This document shows, piece after piece, positions 55,755 through 63,980 of a stretch of DNA of 64,000 bases. The stretch covers positions 434,001-498,000 of the forward strand of contig JBLXFH010000003.1 in the NCBI GenBank assembly GCA_048262255.1, in the 5' to 3' direction. Origin of the DNA: JABMNT01 sp048262255. GTDB taxonomy: Bacteria; Pseudomonadota; Alphaproteobacteria; Rhodospirillales; Casp-alpha2. The notes beneath the pieces are model-generated. The model was not told the origin of the DNA and searched no databases. It saw nothing but the letters and a program-made list of their open reading frames with translations. A program made the translations under genes and the position numbers. Each line of letters starts with the position of its first letter. Positions within the stretch are counted from its first letter, which is position 1.

Positions 55755-56636
55755 ATGTCCCGAATAGCCTATGTTAACGGCCAGTATGTTCCCCATGCAA
55801 ATGCCTCCGTGCATATCGAAGATCGTGGTTATCAATTCGCCGACGGTGTCTACGAGGTATTTGCCGTGCATGGCGGGCGCCTGATCGGTGAGCAGGGGCA
55901 TCTGGAACGCCTGAACCATTCGCTGAGCGAGCTTCGGATTGATTGGCCCATGGGGCAGGCCGCTCTGATGGTGGTCGTCCGCGAGGTGGTCAGGCGAAAT
56001 CACGTCCACAACGGGTTAGCCTATCTTCAGGTCACCCGTGGCGTTGCCCGCCGCGACCATGCTTTCCCTACAGACTGCACCAGCGCCCTGGTGGTCACAG
56101 CTCGCAAAATGCCACCTGTGGATAAGTCTGTTTTGAGTCGCGGAATCCGTGTCATAACCATCCCGGATATCCGCTGGAAACGCAAAGATATCAAATCGAT
56201 ATCACTTCTTCCTAACTGTTTAGGTAAACAACAGGCGAAGGACGCCGGAGCCGCTGAATCCTGGATGACCGATGATCAGGAAATGATCACCGAAGGCACC
56301 TCCTGCAATGCCTGGATCGTCACAAAAGAGGGCGAACTGGTAACCCGTCAAATCGGTACATCCATCCTCAACGGCATCACCCGTCTTGCCGTTATTGAGG
56401 CCGCGAAAGAGGCGGGGCTGACGGTTTCCGAGCGCCCGTTCAGCAAGCAGGAAGCGTATGACGCTAAAGAGGCCTTTGTTACTAGCTCAACATCGCATGT
56501 GAAGGCCATCACACAGATTGACGACAAGCCGGTCGGTAATGGTCAAGCCGGGGAGATGACCCTGAAACTGCTCGATTTATATGTGGACTTTGTCGAAGCC
56601 AAAGGCGGTCCGGCCTATACCGGTGGCTGGAACTGA
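55755..56636 (+). CDS. dat: D-amino-acid aminotransferase (class IV)
   Basis: A 293-residue PLP enzyme of the branched-chain/D-amino-acid aminotransferase fold. Lys147 (KDIKSISLLPN) binds PLP; the signature EGTSCNAWIV and the start IAYVNGQYVPHANASVHIEDRGYQFADGVYE fit D-alanine aminotransferase. It would interconvert D-amino acids and keto acids, for peptidoglycan precursors or catabolism. It lies 27 bases after trkA and directly before a HAD-phosphatase gene. Confidence 0.9.
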   Translation: MSRIAYVNGQYVPHANASVHIEDRGYQFADGVYEVFAVHGGRLIGEQGHLERLNHSLSELRIDWPMGQAALMVVVREVVRRNHVHNGLAYLQVTRGVARRDHAFPTDCTSALVVTARKMPPVDKSVLSRGIRVITIPDIRWKRKDIKSISLLPNCLGKQQAKDAGAAESWMTDDQEMITEGTSCNAWIVTKEGELVTRQIGTSILNGITRLAVIEAAKEAGLTVSERPFSKQEAYDAKEAFVTSSTSHVKAITQIDDKPVGNGQAGEMTLKLLDLYVDFVEAKGGPAYTGGWN

Positions 56637-57302
56637 ATGTCTCTGATGACCGTAAACACTTTGCCAGACGCGATCATTTTTGATTGGGATAATACGCTCG
56701 TCGACAGTTGGCCCGTCATCCGCGATGCGCTCAATACAACGCTCACCACCTACGGTCTGGTGCCGTGGACCATGGACGAGACGCGCCAGCGGGTGCGCAA
56801 ATCCCTGCGCGACACGTTTCCCGATCTGTTTGGCGACAAATGGCAGGAAGCGGCAGACGTCTTTTATGGCCGCTACGAAGACATCCATGCCGAGATGATC
56901 GAACCCAGTGCCGGGGCCGGGGATTTGCTGGCCGCCATTTCGGAACTGGGTATCTATCAATGCGTGGTCAGCAACAAACGCGGCGATTTTTTGCGCTCCG
57001 AGGCCGAGAAACTGGGTTGGTCACAATACTTTGGTCAGCTTGTTGGTGCCAATGATGCACCGCGCGACAAACCAGCGTCCGATCCCGTTCATATGGCCTT
57101 AAAGGACAGCGGGGTTGCGGCCGCCCCGGCGGTCTGGTTCGTTGGCGATACGGACATCGATATGGAATGCGCGATCCGGGCCAATTGCGCAGCCATCCTG
57201 TTGCGCGCCGAGCCGCCGGAGGGGCTTGAATTTGGCGACTATTCGCCCCATTTTCATTTCGAAACCGCCGAAGCTCTTTGCAAGCGGCTACGGAACCTGT
57301 AA
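56637..57302 (+). CDS. HAD-family phosphatase
   Basis: A 221-residue haloacid-dehalogenase-fold phosphatase. It has DWDNT (Asp16 nucleophile, Asp18), the Ser of VVSNKRGDFLRSEAEKLGW, Lys of RDKPASDP and the acidic pair of FVGDTDIDMECA. It resembles phosphoglycolate phosphatase-like enzymes, but the substrate is open. The ATG at 56637 abuts the dat stop (or ATG 56646), so it is translated from the dat message. It sits between dat and hfq. Confidence 0.87.
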   Translation: MSLMTVNTLPDAIIFDWDNTLVDSWPVIRDALNTTLTTYGLVPWTMDETRQRVRKSLRDTFPDLFGDKWQEAADVFYGRYEDIHAEMIEPSAGAGDLLAAISELGIYQCVVSNKRGDFLRSEAEKLGWSQYFGQLVGANDAPRDKPASDPVHMALKDSGVAAAPAVWFVGDTDIDMECAIRANCAAILLRAEPPEGLEFGDYSPHFHFETAEALCKRLRNL

Positions 57303-57448
57303 GGTTTTATCTGCGCTGAATAATTCGCTTATTTTGAGCAAAAAGAGGATTTGCGGAAGATAAACGAGTGGCTGCGAGAAACGACAATAACTTCAAGAAG
57401 TTATATCTTGAATAGAAACGCTGCAATAACAATAAAAGGGGAGCAGAA

Positions 57449-57703
57449 ATGCCATCAGAAAAATCCCAGAATGTTCAGGACGTATTTCTAAATTACATTA
57501 GAAAACAGAAAACACCGGTTACTGTTTTCTTGGTCAATGGTGTCAAACTACAGGGAATTGTCACCTGGTTCGACAATTTTTCCGTTTTGCTTCGGCGCGA
57601 CGGCCACACACAGTTGGTTTATAAACATGCCATTTCCACCATTATGCCTTCCGCACCCGTGCAGTTGTTCGAACCTGAAAAGGATGAAAATGACGAAGAC
57701 TGA
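57449..57703 (+). CDS. hfq: RNA chaperone Hfq
   Basis: Hfq is the hexameric Sm-like protein that pairs small RNAs with target messages. The 84-residue protein shows Sm1 (NYIRKQKTPVTVFLVNGVKLQGIVTWFDNFSVLLRRDG) and Sm2 (YKHAISTIMPS) with the His of YKHAIST, and has a short acidic tail (EKDENDED). hflX follows 12 bases later. Confidence 0.97.
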   Translation: MPSEKSQNVQDVFLNYIRKQKTPVTVFLVNGVKLQGIVTWFDNFSVLLRRDGHTQLVYKHAISTIMPSAPVQLFEPEKDENDED

Positions 57704-57715
57704 GTCGGAGCTCGC

Positions 57716-59062
57716 TTGAGCGCGCCGTCCGGTAAGGCCGGTTTTGAAGGCAACGGGAACGAACGCCCGAAGGGCGGGGATGTATGCCTTGTTATTCATC
57801 CTGATGTAAATCGCAACAGCACATCTGGCCGGTCTCCCGAAGCGGGGCTTCAGGAAGGGGTAGGGCTTGCGCTGGCCATTGATCTGGATGTTGTCCATTC
57901 CGAGGTAATCCGGGTCAACAAACCCAAACCATCAACGCTATTGGGCGGCGGTGCTGTCGAGCGCGTGGCGGAGCTGGTGTCGGGTGAAACGGATATCTGC
58001 GAGGCTTGCGATGTTGTGATCGTCAACACCAGCCTGACCCCCATTCAACAACGCAATCTGGAACGCGACTGGGGTTGCAAGGTGATTGACCGGACCGGGC
58101 TTATTCTGGAAATTTTCGGCGCCCGGGCGCAAACCAAGGAAGGCCGCCTGCAGGTCGATCTGGCCGCTCTCAGCTATCAGCGCAGCCGTCTGGTTCGCAG
58201 TTGGACCCACCTCGAGCGGCAACGCGGCGGTGCCGGTTTCATGGGCGGCCCGGGGGAAACCCAGATCGAATCCGATCGGCGCATGATTGACCAGCGGATC
58301 ACCCGCCTGAAACGCGAACTCGTCGACGTCAAACGCACCCGCAGCCTGCACCGTCAGGCCCGAAAGCGTATCCCGTATCCGATCATCGCTTTGGTGGGTT
58401 ATACCAACGCCGGCAAATCAACCCTGTTCAACCAGATGACAAAAGCCCATGTGGTCGCCAAGGACCAGCTTTTTGCGACACTGGACCCGACTATGCGCAA
58501 ACTGGATTTGCCATCGGGAAAGCCGGTGATCCTTTCCGATACGGTGGGGTTTGTCTCTGATCTGCCACACGAACTGGTCAACGCCTTCCACGCCACTCTG
58601 GAAGAGGTCATGGCAGCGGACCTGATTGTCCATGTGCGCGATGTCTCGCATCCCGATACGGACGTGCAAAAGCAGGATGTCTTGGCGGTGCTGGGTGAGC
58701 TGGGCGTCGATACATCCGCCAGCAACAAGGCCTTTGTCGAAGTTCTCAACAAAGCCGACCTGCTGGATGCCGACCAACTGGAATACATCACGAACCGCCA
58801 ATCGCTGGAACCCGACAGCCAGTTTCTGGTCTCGGCCCTGACCGGCGAAGGCTGCTCCGAACTGGCCCAGGCCTTTGACCGTCTGGTCACCGCCGGATAC
58901 GAGGAAATGGAGTTGAGCCTGAGCCATCAGGACGGTGAGACGTTGGCCTGGCTCTATGCACATGGCGATGTGGTGGCGCGCAACGATGATCAATCGGCCA
59001 TTGAAGTGAAGGTACGGCTGGATGCTGCCGATGCGGAACGCCTGCGCCTCAGGATGAACTAG
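57716..59062 (+). CDS. hflX: GTPase HflX
   Basis: HflX is a ribosome-binding GTPase that splits stalled 70S ribosomes. The 448-residue protein has the N-terminal HflX domain (VDLAALSYQRSRLVRSWTHLERQRGGAGFMGGPGETQIESDRR) and the G domain: G1 GYTNAGKST, G3 DTVGF and G4 NKADLL. It starts at a TTG (57716) with GGAG 6 bases ahead and follows hfq, the standard order. It ends 13 bases before the convergent uup gene. Confidence 0.96.
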   Translation: MSAPSGKAGFEGNGNERPKGGDVCLVIHPDVNRNSTSGRSPEAGLQEGVGLALAIDLDVVHSEVIRVNKPKPSTLLGGGAVERVAELVSGETDICEACDVVIVNTSLTPIQQRNLERDWGCKVIDRTGLILEIFGARAQTKEGRLQVDLAALSYQRSRLVRSWTHLERQRGGAGFMGGPGETQIESDRRMIDQRITRLKRELVDVKRTRSLHRQARKRIPYPIIALVGYTNAGKSTLFNQMTKAHVVAKDQLFATLDPTMRKLDLPSGKPVILSDTVGFVSDLPHELVNAFHATLEEVMAADLIVHVRDVSHPDTDVQKQDVLAVLGELGVDTSASNKAFVEVLNKADLLDADQLEYITNRQSLEPDSQFLVSALTGEGCSELAQAFDRLVTAGYEEMELSLSHQDGETLAWLYAHGDVVARNDDQSAIEVKVRLDAADAERLRLRMN

Positions 59063-59075
59063 ACGCCAAGGCCCG

Positions 59076-60887
59076 TCAGCCTGCCTGCATCATCTCCAGT
59101 TCCAGCCATTTTTCCTCGCACTGAGCCAGTTCTTCCGTCAATGCGCCCAGTTGGGCCGAAAGCTTTTGAATATCGTCGAGCGACAGGCTGGCATCGGCGA
59201 GCTTGTCGTTGAGGACGGTGATTTTTTGCTCCAGAGCGGCCATGCGATCGGGCAACAGTTCCAGCTCCCGCTTGTCCTTGTAACTCATGCGGGCCTGGCT
59301 TTTCTTTTGCGCTTTTTCAGGGGCAGGGGAGCCGCTTTTGGACGGGCCGGATTTTGTCTCTGAGGGGTCCAGATAACTCTGGTTTTTCTGCATCAGGTAA
59401 TCGGAATAACCGCCCGCATATTCCATCACCGAGCCGTCGCCCTCAAGCACGATGGTCGAGGTGACCACGCGATCGATAAAGTCGCGGTCATGACTGACCA
59501 GAATGACGGTGCCTTTGTATTCGGCCAGCATTTCCTGAAGCAGATCCAGCGTTTCCATATCGAGATCGTTGGTCGGCTCATCGAGGATCAGCAGGTTGGA
59601 GGGCCGGGCCAGATGTTTGGCAAGCAACAGGCGGTTTTTCTCGCCCCCCGACAGGCTTTTCACCGGGCTGCGCGCCTGTTTCGCATCAAACAGAAAATCC
59701 CGCAAGTAACCCACAACATGACGCGGTTCGCCCAAAACCGAAATGGAATCGCCGCCGCTGTCGCACAGCGTATCCCACAGCGTCGCTTCCGGGTCGAGGG
59801 TATCGCGGTTCTGGTCAAACACGAGGGGTTCCAGATTGGTGCCAACGCGCACGCTGCCACTATCGGGTGCCAGATCGCCGGACATGATCTTCAAAAGCGT
59901 GGTTTTACCGGCCCCGTTGGGTCCGATAATACCGACCCGGTCACCGCGCATCAGGCGCGTTGAAAAGCCCTCAAGGATGACCCGTTCGCCGTAGCGCTTG
60001 CTGACATCCACCAGTTCGGAGACCAGACGACCGGAGGATTTTCCCGTATCCGCCTTGAGTTCCGTCATATTCTGGGTTTTTGGCCGGTTGCGCCGTTCTT
60101 CGCGCAGATTGCCCAAGCGCCGCAGGCGGCCCTGGTTGCGGGTGCGGCGCGCCGAAATGCCTTCGCGCGACCAGCGGGTTTCCTCGGCAATCAATTTGTC
60201 CAGTTTGGCGTTGGACTCGGCCTCCTGCTCGAGCAGGGTTTCCGACCAGTCATCAAAGGTCTCAAAACCGCGTTCATGCCGATGCACCCGGCCCCGGTCA
60301 ATCCACAGAATGGCTTTCGACAGACGCCGCAAAAAGGCCCGATCGTGACTGACCGTAACAATGGCGCCGCGAAAGCTCGCCAGCGTGTCTTCCAGCCATT
60401 CGATGGCCGTAATATCGAGATGGTTGGTCGGCTCGTCCAGCAGCAAGACATCCGGTTCGCCGACCAGCGCCTGCGCTACCGCCGCACGGCGCGCCTCGCC
60501 GCCGGAAAGCCCAACGGCCTCGCGGTCCGGGTCCAGCCCGACTTCCGCCAGTGCCGCATCGGCCAGATAGATGGCTTCGGCCTGATCGGCAGAAAGCCCG
60601 GCGGCGACAAAATCACGCAGGGTTTTATGATCTCCGAAATCAACGCTTTGCGACAGATAGGCAATGCGGGTGCCCGGCTGCACAAACCGGGTGCCGCCGT
60701 CCGGCTCGACCAGCCCAGCCATCATTTTCATAAGAGTCGATTTACCCGACCCATTACGCCCGACCAGAGCAATACGGTCGTGCTTGCCGACATCCACACT
60801 TAACCCGCTAAACAGCGGCGGCGTGATAAAACCGGCAACAACTTCAGAAAGGGCGAGAATAGGCGGGGCCACAGGGTCACCTTGCAT
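59076..60887 (-). CDS. uup: ABC-F ATPase, Uup type
   Basis: A 603-residue ABC-F protein with two ABC cassettes (Walker A GRNGSGKST near residue 42 and GPNGAGKTT near 320; signatures LSGGEARRAAVAQAL and LSGGEKNRLLLAKHL). The C-terminal coiled coil (ARMSYKDKRELELLPDRMAALEQKI) marks the Uup branch. ABC-F proteins act on ribosomes; Uup also limits transposon excision. The start is ATG 60887 or, perhaps better, GTG 60872 with AAGG 8 bases before it. It is convergent with hflX. Confidence 0.9.
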   Translation of the reverse strand: MQGDPVAPPILALSEVVAGFITPPLFSGLSVDVGKHDRIALVGRNGSGKSTLMKMMAGLVEPDGGTRFVQPGTRIAYLSQSVDFGDHKTLRDFVAAGLSADQAEAIYLADAALAEVGLDPDREAVGLSGGEARRAAVAQALVGEPDVLLLDEPTNHLDITAIEWLEDTLASFRGAIVTVSHDRAFLRRLSKAILWIDRGRVHRHERGFETFDDWSETLLEQEAESNAKLDKLIAEETRWSREGISARRTRNQGRLRRLGNLREERRNRPKTQNMTELKADTGKSSGRLVSELVDVSKRYGERVILEGFSTRLMRGDRVGIIGPNGAGKTTLLKIMSGDLAPDSGSVRVGTNLEPLVFDQNRDTLDPEATLWDTLCDSGGDSISVLGEPRHVVGYLRDFLFDAKQARSPVKSLSGGEKNRLLLAKHLARPSNLLILDEPTNDLDMETLDLLQEMLAEYKGTVILVSHDRDFIDRVVTSTIVLEGDGSVMEYAGGYSDYLMQKNQSYLDPSETKSGPSKSGSPAPEKAQKKSQARMSYKDKRELELLPDRMAALEQKITVLNDKLADASLSLDDIQKLSAQLGALTEELAQCEEKWLELEMMQAG

Positions 60888-61042
60888 ATAATGAGAAGAA
60901 CAGAAGGGGTGAATGCCCCAGCCCCTCCGATTGCGCAAGGAGAATTGCGGGGAAAGAAGGAAAAGTTGCTTTAAACCTTTGCTGACTCAGCACGAACCTT
61001 GCATTACACTACACGCTTTACGGGCGATTTTGGGGAATTTAA

Positions 61043-61525
61043 ATGGTCAGTGAAGTAGTGGCTGGACTCAACATTTTTAAGTCTATGATGGAAATGGCCA
61101 AGGGGTTGAAAGACGTTAATGATGCTACTGTCAGAAACGCTGTGGCTATAGAACTTCAGGAAAAAATCCTAACTGCACAACAATCACAAAACACATTGCT
61201 TGAACGAATAGGAGAACTTGAAAAAGCATTAGCTCAGTTTGAAACATGGGAAACAGAGAAAAAGCGCTATCATCTATATGATTTTGGCGGAGATACGTTC
61301 GCATACATCCTTAAAGAAGGTATGGAGAATGGCGAACCATCTCATCGTTTGTGTGCAAATTGTTTCCAAAAAGGCCTAAAATCCATCCTTCAAAACACAG
61401 GTCGTAATACTTCTTCTCAAGACACGTTCGACTGCAAAGGTTGTGGAGAAAAGTTCCAGTTTGGGAATAGGCAACTCCCAAAAGTTAACCAAGGGAAACG
61501 GCTTGGAAGCTGGATGTCTAGATAA
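61043..61525 (+). CDS. Coiled-coil and zinc-ribbon protein, mobile-element type
   Basis: A 160-residue protein with a helical first half (ATVRNAVAIELQEKILTAQQSQNTLLERIGELEKALAQFETW) likely to form a coiled coil. A zinc ribbon follows in the second half with CANC (Cys104, Cys107) and CKGC (Cys131, Cys134). The segment FAYILKEGMENGEPSHRLCANCF is a pattern I recall from small proteins of phages and genomic islands, of unknown function. It is AT-rich and stands beyond uup in an accessory region. GGGGA lies about 6 bases before the ATG. Confidence 0.75.
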   Translation: MVSEVVAGLNIFKSMMEMAKGLKDVNDATVRNAVAIELQEKILTAQQSQNTLLERIGELEKALAQFETWETEKKRYHLYDFGGDTFAYILKEGMENGEPSHRLCANCFQKGLKSILQNTGRNTSSQDTFDCKGCGEKFQFGNRQLPKVNQGKRLGSWMSR

Positions 61526-61625
61526 ATGAGCTACTCGAATTACTTAAATGGTTGTGGTGACTTAATCAGAACGCATTTTAATACCTCGTCACGTTTTTAT
61601 ATCTCTCTTATTACGTTTATCTAAT

Positions 61626-61868
61626 ATGAACGATATTTCACTATTCAAGTCAGCAAATATTAAACTCGAAAGGGCAAAAAAACATCTAAGTGAACTAGAG
61701 CAAATATTCGATTCATATCTTGCCCAATATGATAAAGAAGAGACCGTTACAACCAATCTTCAAATAGATGCCCCACATTTTGAAGTTCGGTTTGAAATAC
61801 GGTTTTTACCCCTCACAGAGGAATTTGGAGCTGTAGTAGGTGATGTAGTTCATAACTTAAGAGCGGGA
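61626..61868 (+). pseudogene. 5' part of a small gene interrupted by the IS1595 element
   Basis: An open frame that begins MNDISLFKSANIKLERAKKH and runs for about 81 residues to ...VVGDVVHNLRAG. It then enters the left inverted repeat of the mobile element, adds nine unrelated residues and stops at 61898. The ending GDVVHNLR is the start of a conserved helix in a family of small, HEPN-like proteins (GD.(I/V)HNLR(S/A)ALD). So this gene is cut by the element; its 3' part would lie beyond the right edge of the window. By eye it is AT-rich like its left neighbour. Confidence 0.65.
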
Positions 61869-61888
61869 ACTATCCGGTTGACGTACCA
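61869..61888 (+). repeat. Left terminal inverted repeat of the IS1595 element
   Basis: ACTATCCGGTTGACGTACCA; identical to the reverse complement of 63981-64000. The match stops at 61889 on the inner side and cannot be followed outward. Confidence 0.95.
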
Positions 61889-61931
61889 CGCCACATAATG
61901 TAGATTTAGCTTCAGATAAAGGAATGAAGCT

Positions 61932-62858
61932 ATGAACAAAGTTGACCTGACAAGCCCGATATACCACGACAACGACGCAGCCCGTGAACACCTTGAGTCC
62001 CTGTTGTGGCCTCTCGGTCCAGTCTGCCCCCGTTGCGGTGTCTCAGGCGCTCGCATCACCAAACTTAACGGCAAGAGCACTCGCCCCGGCGTCCACAAGT
62101 GCAAGGACTGCCGTAAGCCCTTCACCGTCACTATCGGCACCGTTATGGAGCGGTCCAAAGTGCCACTGTGCAAGTGGGTACTGGCGGCTCAACTAATGGC
62201 TTCAAGCAAAAAGGGCATGAGCGCAAAACAATTAGAGCGCATGCTCGGCACCAACTACGAAACCGCTTGGTTTCTGTTCCACCGTCTGCGGGAGTGCGCT
62301 ATCGATCCGAAGCGCGGCCCGGTAGGTGGTGGCAACAAAGTTGTTGAGGTTGACGAAACCTATGTTGGTGGCAAAGCAAAGAACGCTCACAAGGGAAAGC
62401 CAATCCCCAAGAAACACGCCGTTGTCTCCCTCGTTGAGAGAGAAGGCGAAGTGCGCTCGTTTCACGTCACCAATGTTACTGCAAAAACCCTGCGCCCGAT
62501 CATCGTCAAGAACGCGGACCGCAAGTCATACCTTATGACCGACGAGAGCCCCGTTTACCCAAAAGTGGGCGACGAGTTCTCAGGTCACGGTACAGTGAAC
62601 CACAGCGCCAACGAATACGTTCGCGGCATGTTTTGGTACACAAACACCGTTGAAAGCTACTTCGCCACACTTAAACGAGGCATCATGGGCTCGTTCCACA
62701 GTGTCAGCGAAGCCCACCTATACCGCTACCTTGCCGAATTCGATTTCCGTCACAATACCCGCGACATGACGGACGGCGAACGCGCTAACGAATTGCTGGC
62801 TGGCGCAAAAGGCAAGCGCCTGACATATCATCAACCTAGTCAAACCGCGAACGCCTAA
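61932..62858 (+). CDS. IS1595-family transposase
   Basis: A 308-residue transposase. The N-terminal zinc finger has Cys32, Cys35, Cys57 and Cys60 (CPRC ... CKDC). The ISXO2-like catalytic core has Asp141 (VVEVDETYVGGK), Asp204 (LMTDES) and Glu241 (TNTVESYFATLKRG), that is a complete DDE triad. The NTVESYFATLKRGIMG pattern and its length fit the ISNwi1-like branch. It starts 63 bases inside the left repeat. The protein looks intact, so the element may be active. Confidence 0.93.
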   Translation: MNKVDLTSPIYHDNDAAREHLESLLWPLGPVCPRCGVSGARITKLNGKSTRPGVHKCKDCRKPFTVTIGTVMERSKVPLCKWVLAAQLMASSKKGMSAKQLERMLGTNYETAWFLFHRLRECAIDPKRGPVGGGNKVVEVDETYVGGKAKNAHKGKPIPKKHAVVSLVEREGEVRSFHVTNVTAKTLRPIIVKNADRKSYLMTDESPVYPKVGDEFSGHGTVNHSANEYVRGMFWYTNTVESYFATLKRGIMGSFHSVSEAHLYRYLAEFDFRHNTRDMTDGERANELLAGAKGKRLTYHQPSQTANA

Positions 62859-63045
62859 GCAGAAGGCGAAAGCCTTTCTGCGCTGGCGGAAAAAACGATT
62901 CGACTCAGAGTAGAACTCTAGTCCAAAATTACGCTAGGTAGTCGCCGTCCCTTTTTTATTCTCAAACACCTAACCCCTGAAACGTGGCGGGGCATGGTGT
63001 CCCGAGAGCGCGAGGCTTTAACCTCGCATAAAAAAGGAGAGCGAT

Positions 63046-63150
63046 ATGTCCTGTAAAAAGGTTACTCGCAAGGTCCGCGAAGGCAAAAAGCCTGGGCCTA
63101 AAACCGTTCCTGTGAAGCCTCACAAACGGTCAAAACCCAAGCCTTGCTAG
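63046..63150 (+). CDS. 34-residue basic peptide (passenger of the IS1595 element)
   Basis: A small gene with AAGGAG 6 bases before its ATG. The peptide is strongly basic (about one third Lys and Arg), Pro-rich toward the end and has one Cys near each terminus (MSCKKV ... PKPC). A hairpin GCGAGG/CCTCGC lies just before the ribosome binding site (63009-63028 region). No family is recognised; it could bind nucleic acid. The strong ribosome binding site argues that it is translated. Confidence 0.6.
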   Translation: MSCKKVTRKVREGKKPGPKTVPVKPHKRSKPKPC

Positions 63151-63160
63151 GGAAACCTAG

Positions 63161-63316
63161 TTAGTCTTTGCTTAACTGGCGGCGGCTGCCACCTTTGGTT
63201 TTCGCGTCCTTTTTGGGCGCGTTGTCACCCTCACGTTCTCGCTTGGGGCGAGGTTGCGGGGGGGTTCTTAAGAGACACAATAGCATCTCATCCCTACTTT
63301 TCTCGGAGTCACTCAT
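63161..63316 (-). CDS. 51-residue passenger protein with an RTPPQPRPK motif
   Basis: A complete frame: ATG at 63316, TAA at 63161. The product starts MSDSEKSRDEM and has the central stretch LLRTPPQPRPKRERE, then a hydrophilic Lys-rich end. Short proteins with an (R/N)TPP.P(K/R) motif are frequent in bacterial genomes, often beside toxin or mobile genes, which supports it as real. TAGGG lies about 5 bases before the ATG. Its start codon overlaps the start codon of the divergent HEPN-like gene by two bases. The function is unknown. Confidence 0.55.
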   Translation of the reverse strand: MSDSEKSRDEMLLCLLRTPPQPRPKREREGDNAPKKDAKTKGGSRRQLSKD

Positions 63317-63827
63317 GGAACCCTACAAAAATCCCATTCCCTTACCTGACGAACACATGCGGATGGTGGGTATTATAGCTGCCCTATGGGAACATATCGA
63401 GCGAATGTTGGAAATAGCGCTTGCAGAAATCATGGGGCTCGAAGAATTGCGCATTTCTGTCCTCACGACCAACTTAGGGTTCCAGACCAAATGTGACATC
63501 ATTCTTTTGCATGCTCGCCTCTTTAAAGACTCAGAAGATCCAGAAATCAGGGGGTATTGGAAACACTTTTCCCGCGTGTATGAAGACTTAAAAAAAGCAC
63601 AGGAATTAAGGAGTAAATATGTCCATGCAATATGGACCGTAGACCCCGAAAACCCAGAACACCTACCAACTAGAAACTCTCTTAGAACGACCGGCAAAAA
63701 ACTCCAAATAATCGAGGACCCAACGCCTGTTTCTGAACTTTACCAAGCAGCAGATGCTATTTGGGAAAGCGGTCAGGAATTCTTAGAGTTGCTCCGCAGG
63801 TTTGGGCTTCTGAAATCATCGCCCTAA
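63315..63827 (+). CDS. HEPN-like passenger protein
   Basis: A 170-residue helical protein. The motif R-S-K-Y-V-H (Arg99 to His104, in ELRSKYVHAIW) is the RX4H signature of HEPN ribonucleases, and the preceding IERMLEIAL and TTNLGFQTK turns match the layout seen in the gene at 14638. It is AT-rich. The ATG at 63315 has GGAG about 8 bases ahead; a frame reaching back to 63168 runs through the divergent small gene and is not favoured. A later start (Met15 or Met17) is possible. The last 71 bases overlap a convergent small gene. The HEPN assignment rests on the motif. Confidence 0.65.
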   Translation: MEPYKNPIPLPDEHMRMVGIIAALWEHIERMLEIALAEIMGLEELRISVLTTNLGFQTKCDIILLHARLFKDSEDPEIRGYWKHFSRVYEDLKKAQELRSKYVHAIWTVDPENPEHLPTRNSLRTTGKKLQIIEDPTPVSELYQAADAIWESGQEFLELLRRFGLLKSSP

Positions 63828-63963
63828 AAACATTTTCCACAATTTCCGCCCCGTTCCAGTGCTCTACATCGATGAGCACAATCTCGCTACGCCCCGCCAC
63901 AATCATATCGTCGGTTAACTCGATCTCAATTTCAGCATCTTCAAGTACCGGCCTGTCGCTCAT
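63757..63963 (-). CDS. 68-residue acidic passenger protein
   Basis: A small acidic protein (MSDRPVLEDAEIEIELTDDM, then IVAGRSEIVLIDVEHWNG and a helix AEIVENVFRAMISEA). AGGA lies about 9 bases before the ATG at 63963. It overlaps the 3' end of the HEPN-like gene by 71 bases and starts 18 bases inside the right inverted repeat. I do not recognise the family; the composition is that of a real protein. Confidence 0.5.
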   Translation of the reverse strand: MSDRPVLEDAEIEIELTDDMIVAGRSEIVLIDVEHWNGAEIVENVFRAMISEAQTCGATLRIPDRFPK

Positions 63964-63980
63964 AGCATATATCCTGTATT

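Noticed and set aside
62859..62885. Hairpin GCAGAAGGC / GCCTTTCTGC right after the transposase as an intrinsic terminator
   Set aside because: No following T-run; it may be a structural element of the IS but cannot be called a terminator.
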